DNA from: Fimbriimonadaceae bacterium
GTDB taxonomy: Bacteria; Armatimonadota; Fimbriimonadia; Fimbriimonadales; Fimbriimonadaceae
Direction: 5' to 3'
Length of the DNA stretch: 64,000 bases
Assembly (NCBI GenBank): GCA_026129685.1
Contig: JAHCHO010000011.1
Location: 50,233-114,232 of the forward strand
Each line of letters starts with the position of its first letter. Within the stretch, counting starts at the first letter, position 1. Shown piece by piece: positions 18,576 through 26,651 of the stretch. Made by a program: the position numbers and the translations under genes. The notes beneath the pieces were generated by a model. The model saw only the letters and a program-made list of their open reading frames with translations, was not told the origin of the DNA and did no database searches.

Positions 18576-19692
18576 GTGCTGAACCTCGACCAGCAAGAAG
18601 CGCTGTCCAAAGCCGTGGGGCGGCTGGACGCTATCCGGGGGCATCTTTGACCTGCCTCGACTTCAGCGTCAAATAGCCGAGTTCGAAGCCAAGAGCGAGG
18701 GCCCCGAGTTCTGGAACGATCCCCAAACCGCCCAGGCCCAACTCAAAGTCCTCAGCCGACTTCGCAACCGCATCCAACCCTATGAGGCCCTCGTCAAGGA
18801 ACTGGCCGATATCGGCGAGTTCTACGAGTTGCTCCAAATGGAGCCGAACGACGACCTCGAACGCGAGGCCGATCGCAACGCGATCGAGTTTCTCAAGCGT
18901 CTGGACGCCTTCGAAATCGAGACCCTCTTGGGCGGCGAACACGACGCCCGCAACGCCCTCGTCGAGATCAACGCCGGCGCCGGGGGGTCCGAGGCGTGCG
19001 ACTGGGCTGCCATGCTCTTCCGGCTCTACACGCGTTGGGCCGAGGGTCGCGGCTACAAAGTGGAGATTCTCAGCGAGAATCCCGGCGATGTGGCGGGCTA
19101 CCGGACCGTCTCCTTCGAGGTTGTCGGCGAGAACGCCTACGGCTACCTCAAGGCCGAGCACGGCGTGCATCGCCTCGTTCGCATCTCCCCCTTCGACGCC
19201 AGCGCGCGTCGCCACACCTCGTTCGCCAAGGTCGAAGTGCTGCCGGAGATCGAGGAGACCGAGGTCACCATCAACCCCGCCGACCTGAAGGTGGAAACCC
19301 TTCGGGCGGGCGGGGCGGGCGGCCAACACGTCAATAAGGTCGAAAGCGCCGTTCGCATCACCCACCTGCCGACGGGGATCGTCGTCAACTGCCAGAACGA
19401 GCGCAGTCAGCACAAGAACCGCGCCTCCGCCATGACCGTGCTCCTGGCCCGACTGGCCTCGCTCGAGCGGGAGCATTCCGACGAGAAGGTGCGCGAAATG
19501 CGCGGCGAAGGGGGTTCGGCGGCTTGGGGGCGACAAATACGGAGTTACGTGATGCAACCCTACACGATGGTCAAGGACCACCGAACGGGCCACGAGACCG
19601 GCAACGTGATCGGCGTGATGGACGGCGATATCGACGGGTTCATCGAGGCGTACCTCAAGCGCCCGCCCACGGCGGACGATTTCATCGAATAG
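18576..19692 (+). CDS. prfB: Peptide chain release factor 2 with programmed +1 frameshift
   Basis: Terminates translation at UGA and UAA. The first reading frame runs from GTG at 18576 through 24 codons to an in-frame TGA at 18648-18650; the rest continues in the +1 frame from 18649 to 19692, giving 371 residues. The shift site is GGGGGCATCTTTGAC: a CTT slippery codon before TGA-C, with an internal Shine-Dalgarno-like GGGGG three bases upstream, as in E. coli. Body motifs are the SPF tripeptide ([11 protein letters not shown]) and the GGQ loop in [17 protein letters not shown]2 thus autoregulates its own level. Confidence 0.97.
18636..18651 (+). promoter_or_regulatory. prfB programmed +1 frameshift signal
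   Basis: CGGGGGCATCTTTGAC: the G-rich part mimics a Shine-Dalgarno site, CTT is the slippery codon and TGA-C is a poor stop context. When RF2 is scarce the ribosome slips one base forward and makes full-length protein. Confidence 0.95.
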
Positions 19693-19917
19693 GACAACCC
19701 TTCGGCAACCGAGACGTATCCTAACGTAGGCCGATCTCGCCCGCGCCATCGGTTGACGCGGGCAGGAATGGTCGCGAAAGCGGGATAATGGCGAATAAGG
19801 CGCCGGCAACGTGGCCGTCGTTGCGCTTTCCGATAGCTGGGTCGCTCCTGATCGACGTGCCCTGGAACCAAACTTCGGTGGCGATTCGCCGGGTCGTTGC
19901 CGGAAGTGTGTGAGTTT

Positions 19918-21372
19918 ATGACGTACCCCAAGATCATCCAGGGCGGAATGGGCGTGGCGGTGTCGAACTGGCGTCTCGCGCACGCCGTCTCGTCCCTTGG
20001 CCAAATGGGGGTGGTGTCCGGAACCGGCATCGACGCCGTGCTCGTCCGCCGCTTGCAGTTGGGCGACGTGGGCGGGCACATGCGCGCCGCGATGGACCAT
20101 TTCCCGGTTCGGGAGATGGCCGAAAGAATCTGGGAGCGCTACTTCGTGCCCGGCGGCAAGGCGCCCGACAAGCCCTTCAAGTCCAAGCCCGTTCCCGCGT
20201 TGAACCCGCCCCGGGCTTTGGTCGAGTTGCTGATCGTCTCCAACTTCGTCGAAGTGTTCCTCGCCAAGCGCGGCCACTCCGGTCCGGTCGGGGTCAACCT
20301 GCTCGAAAAAATCCAGCTGCCGACGCTGCCGTCCTTGTTCGGCGCGATGCTCGCGGGCGTGGACTTCGTGCTGATGGGAGCCGGAATCCCCCGCGCCATC
20401 CCCCTCTGCATGGACCAGCTGGCCGCCCTCGAGCCCAGCGAGATTTCCATCTACGTCGCGGGAGCCCTCGCGGGCGAAAACTACGTCAATCGGTTCGTGC
20501 CCCGCGAGTATTTCGATGGGCCGATGCCGCCCCGTCCCAGGTTTCTGGCGATCGTGTCCTCCAATGTGCTCGCGATCACCCTCGCGCGCAAGACGGCGGT
20601 GCCCCCCGACGGCTTCGTCATCGAGGGTCCCACCGCCGGTGGCCACAACGCGCCGCCTCGCGGCGCGCTGACCTTGAACGAGATCGGCGAACCGATCTAC
20701 GGCCCGCGCGACGTGCCCGACCTTGCCGGCTTCCGCGATCTCGGACTTCCGTTCTGGCTCGCCGGAGGATTCGGCCACCGCATGAAGCTGAGCGAAGCCC
20801 TCGCCGAAGGCGCCCAGGGCGTCCAGGTCGGCACCCCCTTCGCCTTCTGCGAGGAGTCGGGCATCGACCCGAACCTCAAGACCGAAGTGATTCGCCGGAG
20901 CCTGGAGGGCACCGCGTCCGTCTACACCGACCCGCTCGCCTCGCCGACCGGCTTCCCCTTCAAGGTGCTGCAGATGGCAGGGACCCTCTCCGAAAAGGCC
21001 GTCTACGAGGAGCGTTCCCGAATCTGCGACCTAGGCTATCTCCGCACCGCCTACCGCAAGGAGGACGGGACCGTCGGCTACCGTTGCGCGTCCGAACCGG
21101 TCGAGGACTATGTCGCCAAGGGCGGCGACGTCGCGGAGACGGCGGGCCGCAAATGCGTCTGCAACGGCCTGATGGCGACGGCCGGTTTCCCGCAGTTCCG
21201 CAAATCCGGCGAGACCGAGCAGCCGATCTTGACCTCCGGCGACGACGTCGCCAACCTGCGTCGTTTCGTTCGCAAGGGTGAAACGAACTACACCGCCGCC
21301 GACGTGCTCGACGTTCTGCTCGGCGAGGACGCCCCCGCCACCGGCGAAGCCGCCGAACTCGCGGGCGTCTGA
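19918..21372 (+). CDS. Nitronate monooxygenase / enoyl reductase-like flavoprotein
   Basis: FMN-dependent TIM-barrel protein of 484 residues in the NPD / 2-nitropropane dioxygenase superfamily. Seen: IIQGGMGVAVSNWRLAHAV at the N-terminus (first FMN strand), VIEGPTAGGHNAPP (phosphate-binding and catalytic-His region), WLAGGFGHR and GAQGVQVGTPFAFCEESG. Length and the C-terminal Cys pair (RKCVCNG) recall the PfaD-like or long NMO subgroup rather than short FabK. The physiological substrate is not evident. The ATG at 19918 is chosen for the normal N-terminal strand. It converges with the GH5-like gene; a dispersed repeat lies between them. Confidence 0.85.
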   Translation: MTYPKIIQGGMGVAVSNWRLAHAVSSLGQMGVVSGTGIDAVLVRRLQLGDVGGHMRAAMDHFPVREMAERIWERYFVPGGKAPDKPFKSKPVPALNPPRALVELLIVSNFVEVFLAKRGHSGPVGVNLLEKIQLPTLPSLFGAMLAGVDFVLMGAGIPRAIPLCMDQLAALEPSEISIYVAGALAGENYVNRFVPREYFDGPMPPRPRFLAIVSSNVLAITLARKTAVPPDGFVIEGPTAGGHNAPPRGALTLNEIGEPIYGPRDVPDLAGFRDLGLPFWLAGGFGHRMKLSEALAEGAQGVQVGTPFAFCEESGIDPNLKTEVIRRSLEGTASVYTDPLASPTGFPFKVLQMAGTLSEKAVYEERSRICDLGYLRTAYRKEDGTVGYRCASEPVEDYVAKGGDVAETAGRKCVCNGLMATAGFPQFRKSGETEQPILTSGDDVANLRRFVRKGETNYTAADVLDVLLGEDAPATGEAAELAGV

Positions 21373-21377
21373 CTCCC

Positions 21378-21406
21378 TGTCATTCTGAGCGAAGCGAAGA
21401 ATCCCG
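21378..21406 (+). repeat. Dispersed intergenic repeat, copy 1
   Basis: A 28-29 base element beginning TGTCATTCTGAGCGAAG and ending GAATCCC. The copy at 61286-61313 is in the opposite orientation and matches at 22 of 28 positions by hand alignment. The ends can pair (ATTCT with AGAAT), so RNA from it would fold. Very similar short intergenic elements occur in many unrelated bacterial phyla. Confidence 0.7.
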
Positions 21407-21459
21407 AAAGGCACGACCTGGCCGAACCGCGTTCAAGGCGATCCAGGCCAAGCGAACCG

Positions 21460-22452
21460 CTAAGGACGCACCGTCGTCTGGGCGTGCTTTGCCAGCGCCG
21501 TCTTCACGAACCGGCCGAATTCCGTCGGCGTCCGTCGGTCGGATTCCAACATCGTCGGCCCCCAGGTCGGATGCCAGCACCACGCGGTCCAGTGGAGCTT
21601 GCGCGCCTCCATGAACGCCAGGAACGGCTTACCGAAGTCGTCGGGTGTGCCCCTGAAGTGCGCGGTCGTGTCCCGCTGGAAACCCCACTCCGTGACGATG
21701 ACGGGCGCCACCGTCTGCAGGTCGTCGAGCGCCCGCGCCCAACGCACCGGGTCGTTGTCGTCGTGCCCGCCGTACACGTGCCACATGTAGCAGGTGTTCT
21801 TGTCAGGAAGCGGCTTCGAGCGGATTCCAACCAGGTCGTACGCCCAACGGTTGCCCGTCGCGATCACCAGATTCGTCGCGCCCTGCTTCCGGATCGCATC
21901 GGTCAACTTAACGAACCAGGGCCGCAACTTGGGCCAGGTCGAACCCATCGGCGTCTCCCAGTCCCGCTCCTGGTAGACCGGTTCGCACCAGAGGTGGAAT
22001 CCCACCCGCCCATCCTTCCCGAAGGCCGTTGCGCAGGCGCGCCAGAAGTCGAGCGCCAGCGAGAAGCTCGAGTCGTAGAGGTCCTTCGGAGTGCCTTCCC
22101 ACGATGGAATCTGGAAGTATCCGTCCGGCCAGCCGATTGTGTGCCAGTCGATCAGCACGAACAGCCGCTGCTTCAGCGCCTCCGCCACCTCCGCCTTGAG
22201 CAGCGCCATCGTCTTGGCTTTGTCGGCGTTGCGCCACGTCGCGGGGGCCACCCCGATGCGCACACAGTTCGCGCCCCATTCTTTCGCGATCACCCCGTAG
22301 TCCGCTCGATGCGAAATGTCCCGGGCAAGGGCGATGTCGCCGACGCAGACCCCCCGTAACATCACCGGCTTTCTGCCATACAGCAGTTTCGGACCGGAGA
22401 CCGTGAGCCCGGGCGCCATGACGCCCAAACAGACCATCGCGAGCGTAACCAT
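21460..22452 (-). CDS. GH5-like glycoside hydrolase, probably secreted
   Basis: A TIM-barrel protein of the cellulase (GH5, clan A) type, 330 residues from the ATG at 22452, with a hydrophobic start (MVTLAMVCLGVMAPGLTVSG) that may be a weak signal peptide. LFVLIDWHTIGWPDG (about 98-111), the acid/base Glu157 in GFHLWCEPVYQE and nucleophile Glu255 in VIVTEWGFQR follow family positions. Oddity: the usual Asn before the acid/base Glu (NEP) is Cys (CEP). A longer frame begins at a GTG at 22512 with 20 extra non-signal-like residues. The substrate would be a beta-glucan, by family. Confidence 0.78.
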   Translation of the reverse strand: MVTLAMVCLGVMAPGLTVSGPKLLYGRKPVMLRGVCVGDIALARDISHRADYGVIAKEWGANCVRIGVAPATWRNADKAKTMALLKAEVAEALKQRLFVLIDWHTIGWPDGYFQIPSWEGTPKDLYDSSFSLALDFWRACATAFGKDGRVGFHLWCEPVYQERDWETPMGSTWPKLRPWFVKLTDAIRKQGATNLVIATGNRWAYDLVGIRSKPLPDKNTCYMWHVYGGHDDNDPVRWARALDDLQTVAPVIVTEWGFQRDTTAHFRGTPDDFGKPFLAFMEARKLHWTAWCWHPTWGPTMLESDRRTPTEFGRFVKTALAKHAQTTVRP

Positions 22453-22523
22453 GGCGTCCTGGTTCGACGCGCCTGGATCGATCCCCTCCGGAGTCCGGGC
22501 GCAAACCGTCACAATGCAACCCG

Positions 22524-23399
22524 GTGACGATCGATCCGCCCCTCCCTCCTGCTGTTGCGGACTTCCTGCGCGCCGACTCGCTGAGCGCCATCGGCGATAT
22601 GGAGCGCATCGAGGGTGGGTGCATCAGCCTCACCCGCAGACTGTGCTTCGAAGGCGGGGCGACCCTTGTCCTCAAGCAAAGCGACGACGTTCCGGACGAC
22701 ATGTACGCGATCGAGGCCGAGGGACTGGCCGCGATTCGCGCCGCCGACGGACCCCGTGTGCCCGACGTGCTCTCGGTGGGACCCGACCATATCTTCCTCG
22801 AGGACCTTGGCCCGAAGGGCGACCCGCCCGCCGACTTCTGGCCGCGCTTCGGCGAGGCCCTCGCACGCCTCCACAACGCCGAAGGGCCCGCCTACGGCTA
22901 TCACCGCGACGGCTACCTCGGCAAATTGCCCGTCGAGAACGCCTGGAGCGACGATGGGCACGACTTCTTCCTTCGCACCCGCGTGTTTCGAATGGCGAAC
23001 GAACCGCTCTGCGACGCCGCGCTCGAACCCGAGGATCGTCGGGGACTCGACCGCCTGGCCCGCCGCATCGAAGACCTGATCCCGCCCCAGACCCCGCGCC
23101 TGATCCACGGCGATCTGTGGCACGCCAACATGTCTTGCGGCCCTGGCGGCGACCCCTGCTGCTTTGACCCGTCCGTGTACTACGGCTGGCCGGACGCCGA
23201 ACTCGCGATGACCACCCAGATCGGCGGGATCCCCGAATCCTTCTACGACGCGTACCGAGCGGCCAGGGGAACCGAACCGGGATGGGAAGAACGTTGGGAC
23301 GTTCTCGGCCTCCGCGAGTACCTCGCGATGATGGCCCATTTCGGGAACCGGTTCGACACGCGCCAAGCCCTCCGCGACCTGATCGCCCGCTTCGCCTGA
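22524..23399 (+). CDS. Fructosamine kinase family protein
   Basis: Small-molecule kinase of the aminoglycoside-phosphotransferase fold, 291 residues. Seen: the ATP-loop GGCISLTRRLCFEGGATLVLKQ, hinge FLEDLGP, catalytic RLIHGDLWHANM (about 191-202) and the metal-binding FDPSVYYGWPDAELAMT, which is characteristic of the fructosamine-3-kinase family. Bacterial members phosphorylate glycated amines or ribulosamines in protein repair. The start is a GTG; CACAAT lies 8 bases upstream. It is divergent from the GH5-like gene and stands alone. Confidence 0.88.
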   Translation: MTIDPPLPPAVADFLRADSLSAIGDMERIEGGCISLTRRLCFEGGATLVLKQSDDVPDDMYAIEAEGLAAIRAADGPRVPDVLSVGPDHIFLEDLGPKGDPPADFWPRFGEALARLHNAEGPAYGYHRDGYLGKLPVENAWSDDGHDFFLRTRVFRMANEPLCDAALEPEDRRGLDRLARRIEDLIPPQTPRLIHGDLWHANMSCGPGGDPCCFDPSVYYGWPDAELAMTTQIGGIPESFYDAYRAARGTEPGWEERWDVLGLREYLAMMAHFGNRFDTRQALRDLIARFA

Positions 23400-23403
23400 T
23401 CCG

Positions 23404-24093
23404 CTAGAGCCGCATCGCGACGACCTCGGTCGCCGAGAGCGTCGGCTTGTTCACCACGAAACCCGCCAGCGCCCCCCAGCCAAGCAACGTCACGAAGATG
23501 AAGAACCAGAAGGCGAACGCCTGAACCCGCCGTTGCGAAACCTCGCTGATCGCGATCCCCCACCGGATGCAGAAGTTCCAGATGCCGTAGGCGAGGTGAT
23601 AGGAGGCCACCAGCACCCCGATCGCGTACAGGAGCAGGATCAGGTAGCCGTGGCCCGTCAACTTCTCGTGCCACGCCGCGAACTCGATCGCCGTGTGCCC
23701 GGAGGTCTTCGCCGCCACCGTCGTCGTCGTCACGTGCGCGATGAGCAGGAGGAACAGCGCCACCCCGCTCCAACGCTGCAACATGAACATCCGGTTCCGG
23801 TCGAATCGGTACTTCGGGTTCGTGTAGTTGATGTCCGCCCGCTGGGTGATGAACAGCCCGTACACCCCGTGAAACAGGATCGGCACCCCGAGCACGCCGA
23901 TCTCCAGGGCCAGCAGGACGTGCGTCGGAATCGAGGCGAAGAACCCGATCACCCCGTTGAACTTCTCCGAGCCCGCGATGCTGAAGGAGTTCAGCGTGAG
24001 GTGCTGCAACATGTAAAACCCGGTCGGGATGATCCCGCTCAGGGAGTGCAACTTGTGCCAGAAAAAGCTTTCGCGCCCGATCGCCATCGCCAT
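23404..24093 (-). CDS. Succinate dehydrogenase cytochrome b subunit (SdhC, Bacillus type)
   Basis: Integral membrane anchor and quinone-reducing subunit, 229 residues with five hydrophobic segments. Possible haem-ligand and quinone-site His residues lie in WHKLHSLSGIIPTGFYMLQHL, ILFHGVYGLF, LLIAHVTTTT and VASYHLAYGIWNF, matching the single-subunit cytochrome b558 family. No sdhA or sdhB gene is in the window, so the gene is separated from its complex. It is the last gene after clpS-clpS-unknown, 27 bases behind the unknown gene. TAAGAT lies 14 bases before the ATG, so it may also have its own promoter. Confidence 0.88.
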   Translation of the reverse strand: MAMAIGRESFFWHKLHSLSGIIPTGFYMLQHLTLNSFSIAGSEKFNGVIGFFASIPTHVLLALEIGVLGVPILFHGVYGLFITQRADINYTNPKYRFDRNRMFMLQRWSGVALFLLLIAHVTTTTVAAKTSGHTAIEFAAWHEKLTGHGYLILLLYAIGVLVASYHLAYGIWNFCIRWGIAISEVSQRRVQAFAFWFFIFVTLLGWGALAGFVVNKPTLSATEVVAMRL

Positions 24094-24120
24094 GGAGTCC
24101 GAGAGCTATCTTACCGAGTC

Positions 24121-25029
24121 TCAGCCGCCGCCCAGGCCCAGCCGTCGCTTGAGCGTCCGCAGAAGGGGCTCGGGATCGGTGATCCCGCCGAGGCTCATCC
24201 GGAACCCGGCCTCCAACATCGTCCAATAGCCGCGCGCGTCGGCCCAGCGTTCGTTCCCCCACCGCACCGCTTCGTCGAACCACCCACGCGCCGCCTCGAG
24301 CGGTCCTTCCGCCTTGCGACCTGCCGGCCGGACGGGCGTGGGTCGCCGTTCCTCCACGTTCACCCGAATCGAAAACGCCTTCGTCTTGTCGCTCGGATCG
24401 GGATGAACGCGCAGGTCGAAGCGCATCGAGATGGTCGCCCCCCGCACCCGGTCCAATCGCACCGTCCCCGACCCGGCGTAAGCCGGACGCGACCCCGGCT
24501 TGGGCTCGAGGGTCTGCGCCAACGTGAGGAAATCGGGTTCGATCGCCGTCAGGACGGACGTTCGTCCGAAGGGCGCGCTCGCGTCGTCTTCCGGCCAACT
24601 TGACCCAAAGCGAGCGTCGTTGGGAATCCGGCTCGGGCACAGGGCGAGCGGCGGAAGCGCCGAGGCGACCGCCAGCGGGCCGAGGAGCGCGGGCAAGGGG
24701 GCCGCCGCTTCGGTTGACGGTGCCAGTCCTTCCGCCCGGAAGGAGATGGCTCGGTTCTTGAACAGCCAAGCGAGCGTCTCCGGCTTGATCGGCATGCGTC
24801 CTCCGTTCCATCGAAGGTCCACGTTCGCCGGCTCGAACCGCGCCTCGCCCGCCTCCGACCCCGAGGGTCGCCGCAAGATCGCGTACCGGAGTTCGAGGCT
24901 TCCTTCCAAGCGACCCTCCCCCAACAGGGACGACGCATAGCCCTCGCCGTCGAGCGTCACCCGATAGGCGAACGCGTCCGCCGGGTACGCGTAGGCGAAC
25001 AGCGCCCCCGCCAGAAGAAGGGTGGTCAC
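24121..25029 (-). CDS. Secreted protein of unknown function in the clpS operon
   Basis: I do not recognise this 302-residue protein. It starts at a GTG overlapping the stop of the second clpS (GTGA), with a hydrophobic signal-like N-terminus TTLLLAGALFAYAYPADAFA. The body is beta-rich (YRVTLDGEGYASSLLGEGRLEGSLELRYAI; TISMRFDLRVHPDPSDKTKAFSIRVNVEER), with a Pro/Ala-rich middle and an amphipathic C-terminal part ending LKRRLGLGGG. No catalytic motif is evident. Its translational coupling to a cytosolic adaptor gene is curious since it appears to be exported. Confidence 0.75.
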   Translation of the reverse strand: MTTLLLAGALFAYAYPADAFAYRVTLDGEGYASSLLGEGRLEGSLELRYAILRRPSGSEAGEARFEPANVDLRWNGGRMPIKPETLAWLFKNRAISFRAEGLAPSTEAAAPLPALLGPLAVASALPPLALCPSRIPNDARFGSSWPEDDASAPFGRTSVLTAIEPDFLTLAQTLEPKPGSRPAYAGSGTVRLDRVRGATISMRFDLRVHPDPSDKTKAFSIRVNVEERRPTPVRPAGRKAEGPLEAARGWFDEAVRWGNERWADARGYWTMLEAGFRMSLGGITDPEPLLRTLKRRLGLGGG

Positions 25030-25322
25030 TCTTCGGTGACCTCGGTGCGGATGCCGATCGTCGCGATCGTCGCCGCCACCGCGTCGCACTCGTCCCGCCG
25101 GGCGTGGTGGACGACCGACTTGCCGAGGTTGTGTATCTCCCACGTCTCGATCGCCGCCTCTTGGGGCGGGCAACCGGTCGCCGCCATCAGGATTTGGATG
25201 ACCTCGTCCACGGTGTTGTGGTCGTTGTCGTACACGGTCACGACCCAGCCGCCGTGACCTTGGCCCGTATCGGTCGGTTCGATCACCGGGAGCGGCGCGA
25301 CCCGTTCCTCTAGTCGCGCCAT
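25026..25322 (-). CDS. ClpS-like Clp protease adaptor, second of a tandem pair
   Basis: A 98-residue protein with the ClpS core: WVVTVYDNDHNTVDEVIQIL (N-degron pocket strand, Asn-Asp-His in place of Asn-Asp-Asp), ATGCPPQEAAIETWEIHNLGKSVVHHA (His of the pocket in EIH) and AATIATIGIRTEV. ClpS delivers proteins with N-degron residues to ClpAP or ClpCP. The ATG at 25322 lies inside the end of the upstream clpS (13-base overlap), and the stop overlaps the next gene. The two paralogues agree over most of the core, so this looks like a tandem duplication. Confidence 0.88.
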   Translation of the reverse strand: MARLEERVAPLPVIEPTDTGQGHGGWVVTVYDNDHNTVDEVIQILMAATGCPPQEAAIETWEIHNLGKSVVHHARRDECDAVAATIATIGIRTEVTEE

Positions 25323-25600
25323 TCCGGTTGAACCTCCGTGCGAACCCCGATCGTCGCGATCGTCGCCGCCACGCGTTCGCACTCGGGTCGGTCGGCGAAG
25401 TGGACGGGCGCCTTGCCAAAGTGATGCGCTTCCCATGCCTCGATCGCCGCCTCCTGAGGCGAGCAACCGGTCGCTTGGACGATCGCCGCGATCACCTGAT
25501 CGAAGGTGTTGTGGTCGTTGTTGTAGATCAGCGCCATCCATCGCCCCGAGGCGCCGGCCTCCGGGTTACCGGGTTTGGGTTCGAGGACCGTCCGTTCCAT
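25310..25600 (-). CDS. ClpS-like Clp protease adaptor, first of a tandem pair
   Basis: A 96-residue ClpS-fold protein: WMALIYNNDHNTFDQVIAAI, ATGCSPQEAAIEAWEAHHFGKAPVHFA and ATIATIGVRTEV align with its downstream twin without gaps. The pocket is Asn-Asn-Asp-His versus Asp-Asn-Asp-His in the twin, and the N-terminal tails differ fully. I start at the ATG at 25600; residues further upstream in the frame look antisense to the divergent permease gene. First gene of the operon clpS-clpS-unknown-sdhC. Which Clp ATPase it serves is not visible here. Confidence 0.87.
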   Translation of the reverse strand: MERTVLEPKPGNPEAGASGRWMALIYNNDHNTFDQVIAAIVQATGCSPQEAAIEAWEAHHFGKAPVHFADRPECERVAATIATIGVRTEVQPEWRD

Positions 25601-25688
25601 GGGCAAGACCGTTCTTGGCCTCTCATTCTTACCCCAACCGGCGACTCGTCTTGGTTCAGCGTGGAAACCGCTTCCTTCGGAACGTATA

Positions 25689-26651
25689 ATGCAGGCTCCC
25701 GTGCGGCTCGCGAAGTCAATCGTTCTAAGGCTGGTGTACGGGCTCCTCAGCCTGATCTTCATTTCGTTCGTGACGTTCGTCGCGGACGAGGTCGCGCCCG
25801 GCGACGCCGCCCTCGTGTTGGCCGGAGAGAAGGCCTCCCCGGAAGTCATCCAGAGCATTCGCGTCGAGATGGGCCTGACTCGTCCGTGGCCCGTGCGCTA
25901 CGTCGAATTCCTGGGCAACGCCGCCAGACTCGACTTCGGAAAGAGCTACTACGGGACGAAGGAGCCGGTCTGGGACATCCTCAAGCGCGACCTCCCGATG
26001 ACGACCCTCATCGCCTCGTGCGCCATCCTCGCCGCCGCCGTCTTCGGCATCTTCTTCGGGACCATCGCCGGCGTCTGGGAGAACCGCTTCGCGGATCGCT
26101 CGGTGCTCGTCTTCAGCACCCTTGGCGTCACGATTCCCAACTTCGTCTTGGCACCGTTGTTGGTCTATCTTTTTAGCCTAAAGATGGACGTATTGCCCCA
26201 GACTTGGGAGGTGAACCGGGTCGCGCCCGACTACTACTATCTCATCCTCCCGGTCCTGATCCTCGCCGCTCGTCCCGGCGCGATGCTGACCCGACTCACC
26301 CGGGCCAGTCTGATCGACACCCTGGAACAGGAGTTCATCCGCACCGCGATCGCCAAGGGGGTCCCCTTCGGCAGCATGATCCTGCGTCACGGTCTGAGAA
26401 ACGCGATCCTCCCCGTCCTGACCTCCATCGGCACGAGCTTCGGCTTCCTGCTCACCGGCTCCTTCGTCGTCGAGCGCTTCTTCGTGCTTCCCGGCTTGGG
26501 CCGAGAGGCGATCGAGGCCATCCAGCAGGGCAATACCCCCGTGATGCAGGCGTGCATCCTGATCACCGGGATGATGTTCATCGTCATCAACCTGGTCGTG
26601 GACCTTCTCCTGCCCCTCCTCGACCCGCGCATTCGGGAGGCCCAGGTCTAA
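25689..26651 (+). CDS. Oligopeptide ABC transporter permease, DppB type
   Basis: Inner-membrane permease of 320 residues with about six membrane segments. The N-terminal segment and DEVAPGD region are typical of DppB/OppB, and the ATPase-coupling EAA loop reads EFIRTAIAKGVPFGSMILRHGLRNAILPV with the conserved Gly. It is followed by GSFVVERFFVLPGLG, a DppB hallmark. The ATG at 25689 coincides with the end of a TATAAT string that is probably fortuitous. The next permease overlaps by TAATG. No ATPase or binding-protein gene is adjacent; the binding protein at 1-1396 is of the right class. Confidence 0.93.
   Translation: MQAPVRLAKSIVLRLVYGLLSLIFISFVTFVADEVAPGDAALVLAGEKASPEVIQSIRVEMGLTRPWPVRYVEFLGNAARLDFGKSYYGTKEPVWDILKRDLPMTTLIASCAILAAAVFGIFFGTIAGVWENRFADRSVLVFSTLGVTIPNFVLAPLLVYLFSLKMDVLPQTWEVNRVAPDYYYLILPVLILAARPGAMLTRLTRASLIDTLEQEFIRTAIAKGVPFGSMILRHGLRNAILPVLTSIGTSFGFLLTGSFVVERFFVLPGLGREAIEAIQQGNTPVMQACILITGMMFIVINLVVDLLLPLLDPRIREAQV

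Noticed and set aside
18829..19692. Short form of prfB starting at ATG 18829
   Set aside because: It lacks the N-terminal domain; the upstream frame with the CTT-TGA-C shift site accounts for the full protein.
19753..19789. TTGACG with GATAAT upstream of the NMO gene
   Set aside because: The spacer is 25 bases, too long for a sigma70 promoter.
25685..25690. TATAAT directly at the dppB start
   Set aside because: The hexamer overlaps the ATG itself, so a transcript from it would begin inside the gene; no -35 box is at the right distance. Treated as chance.
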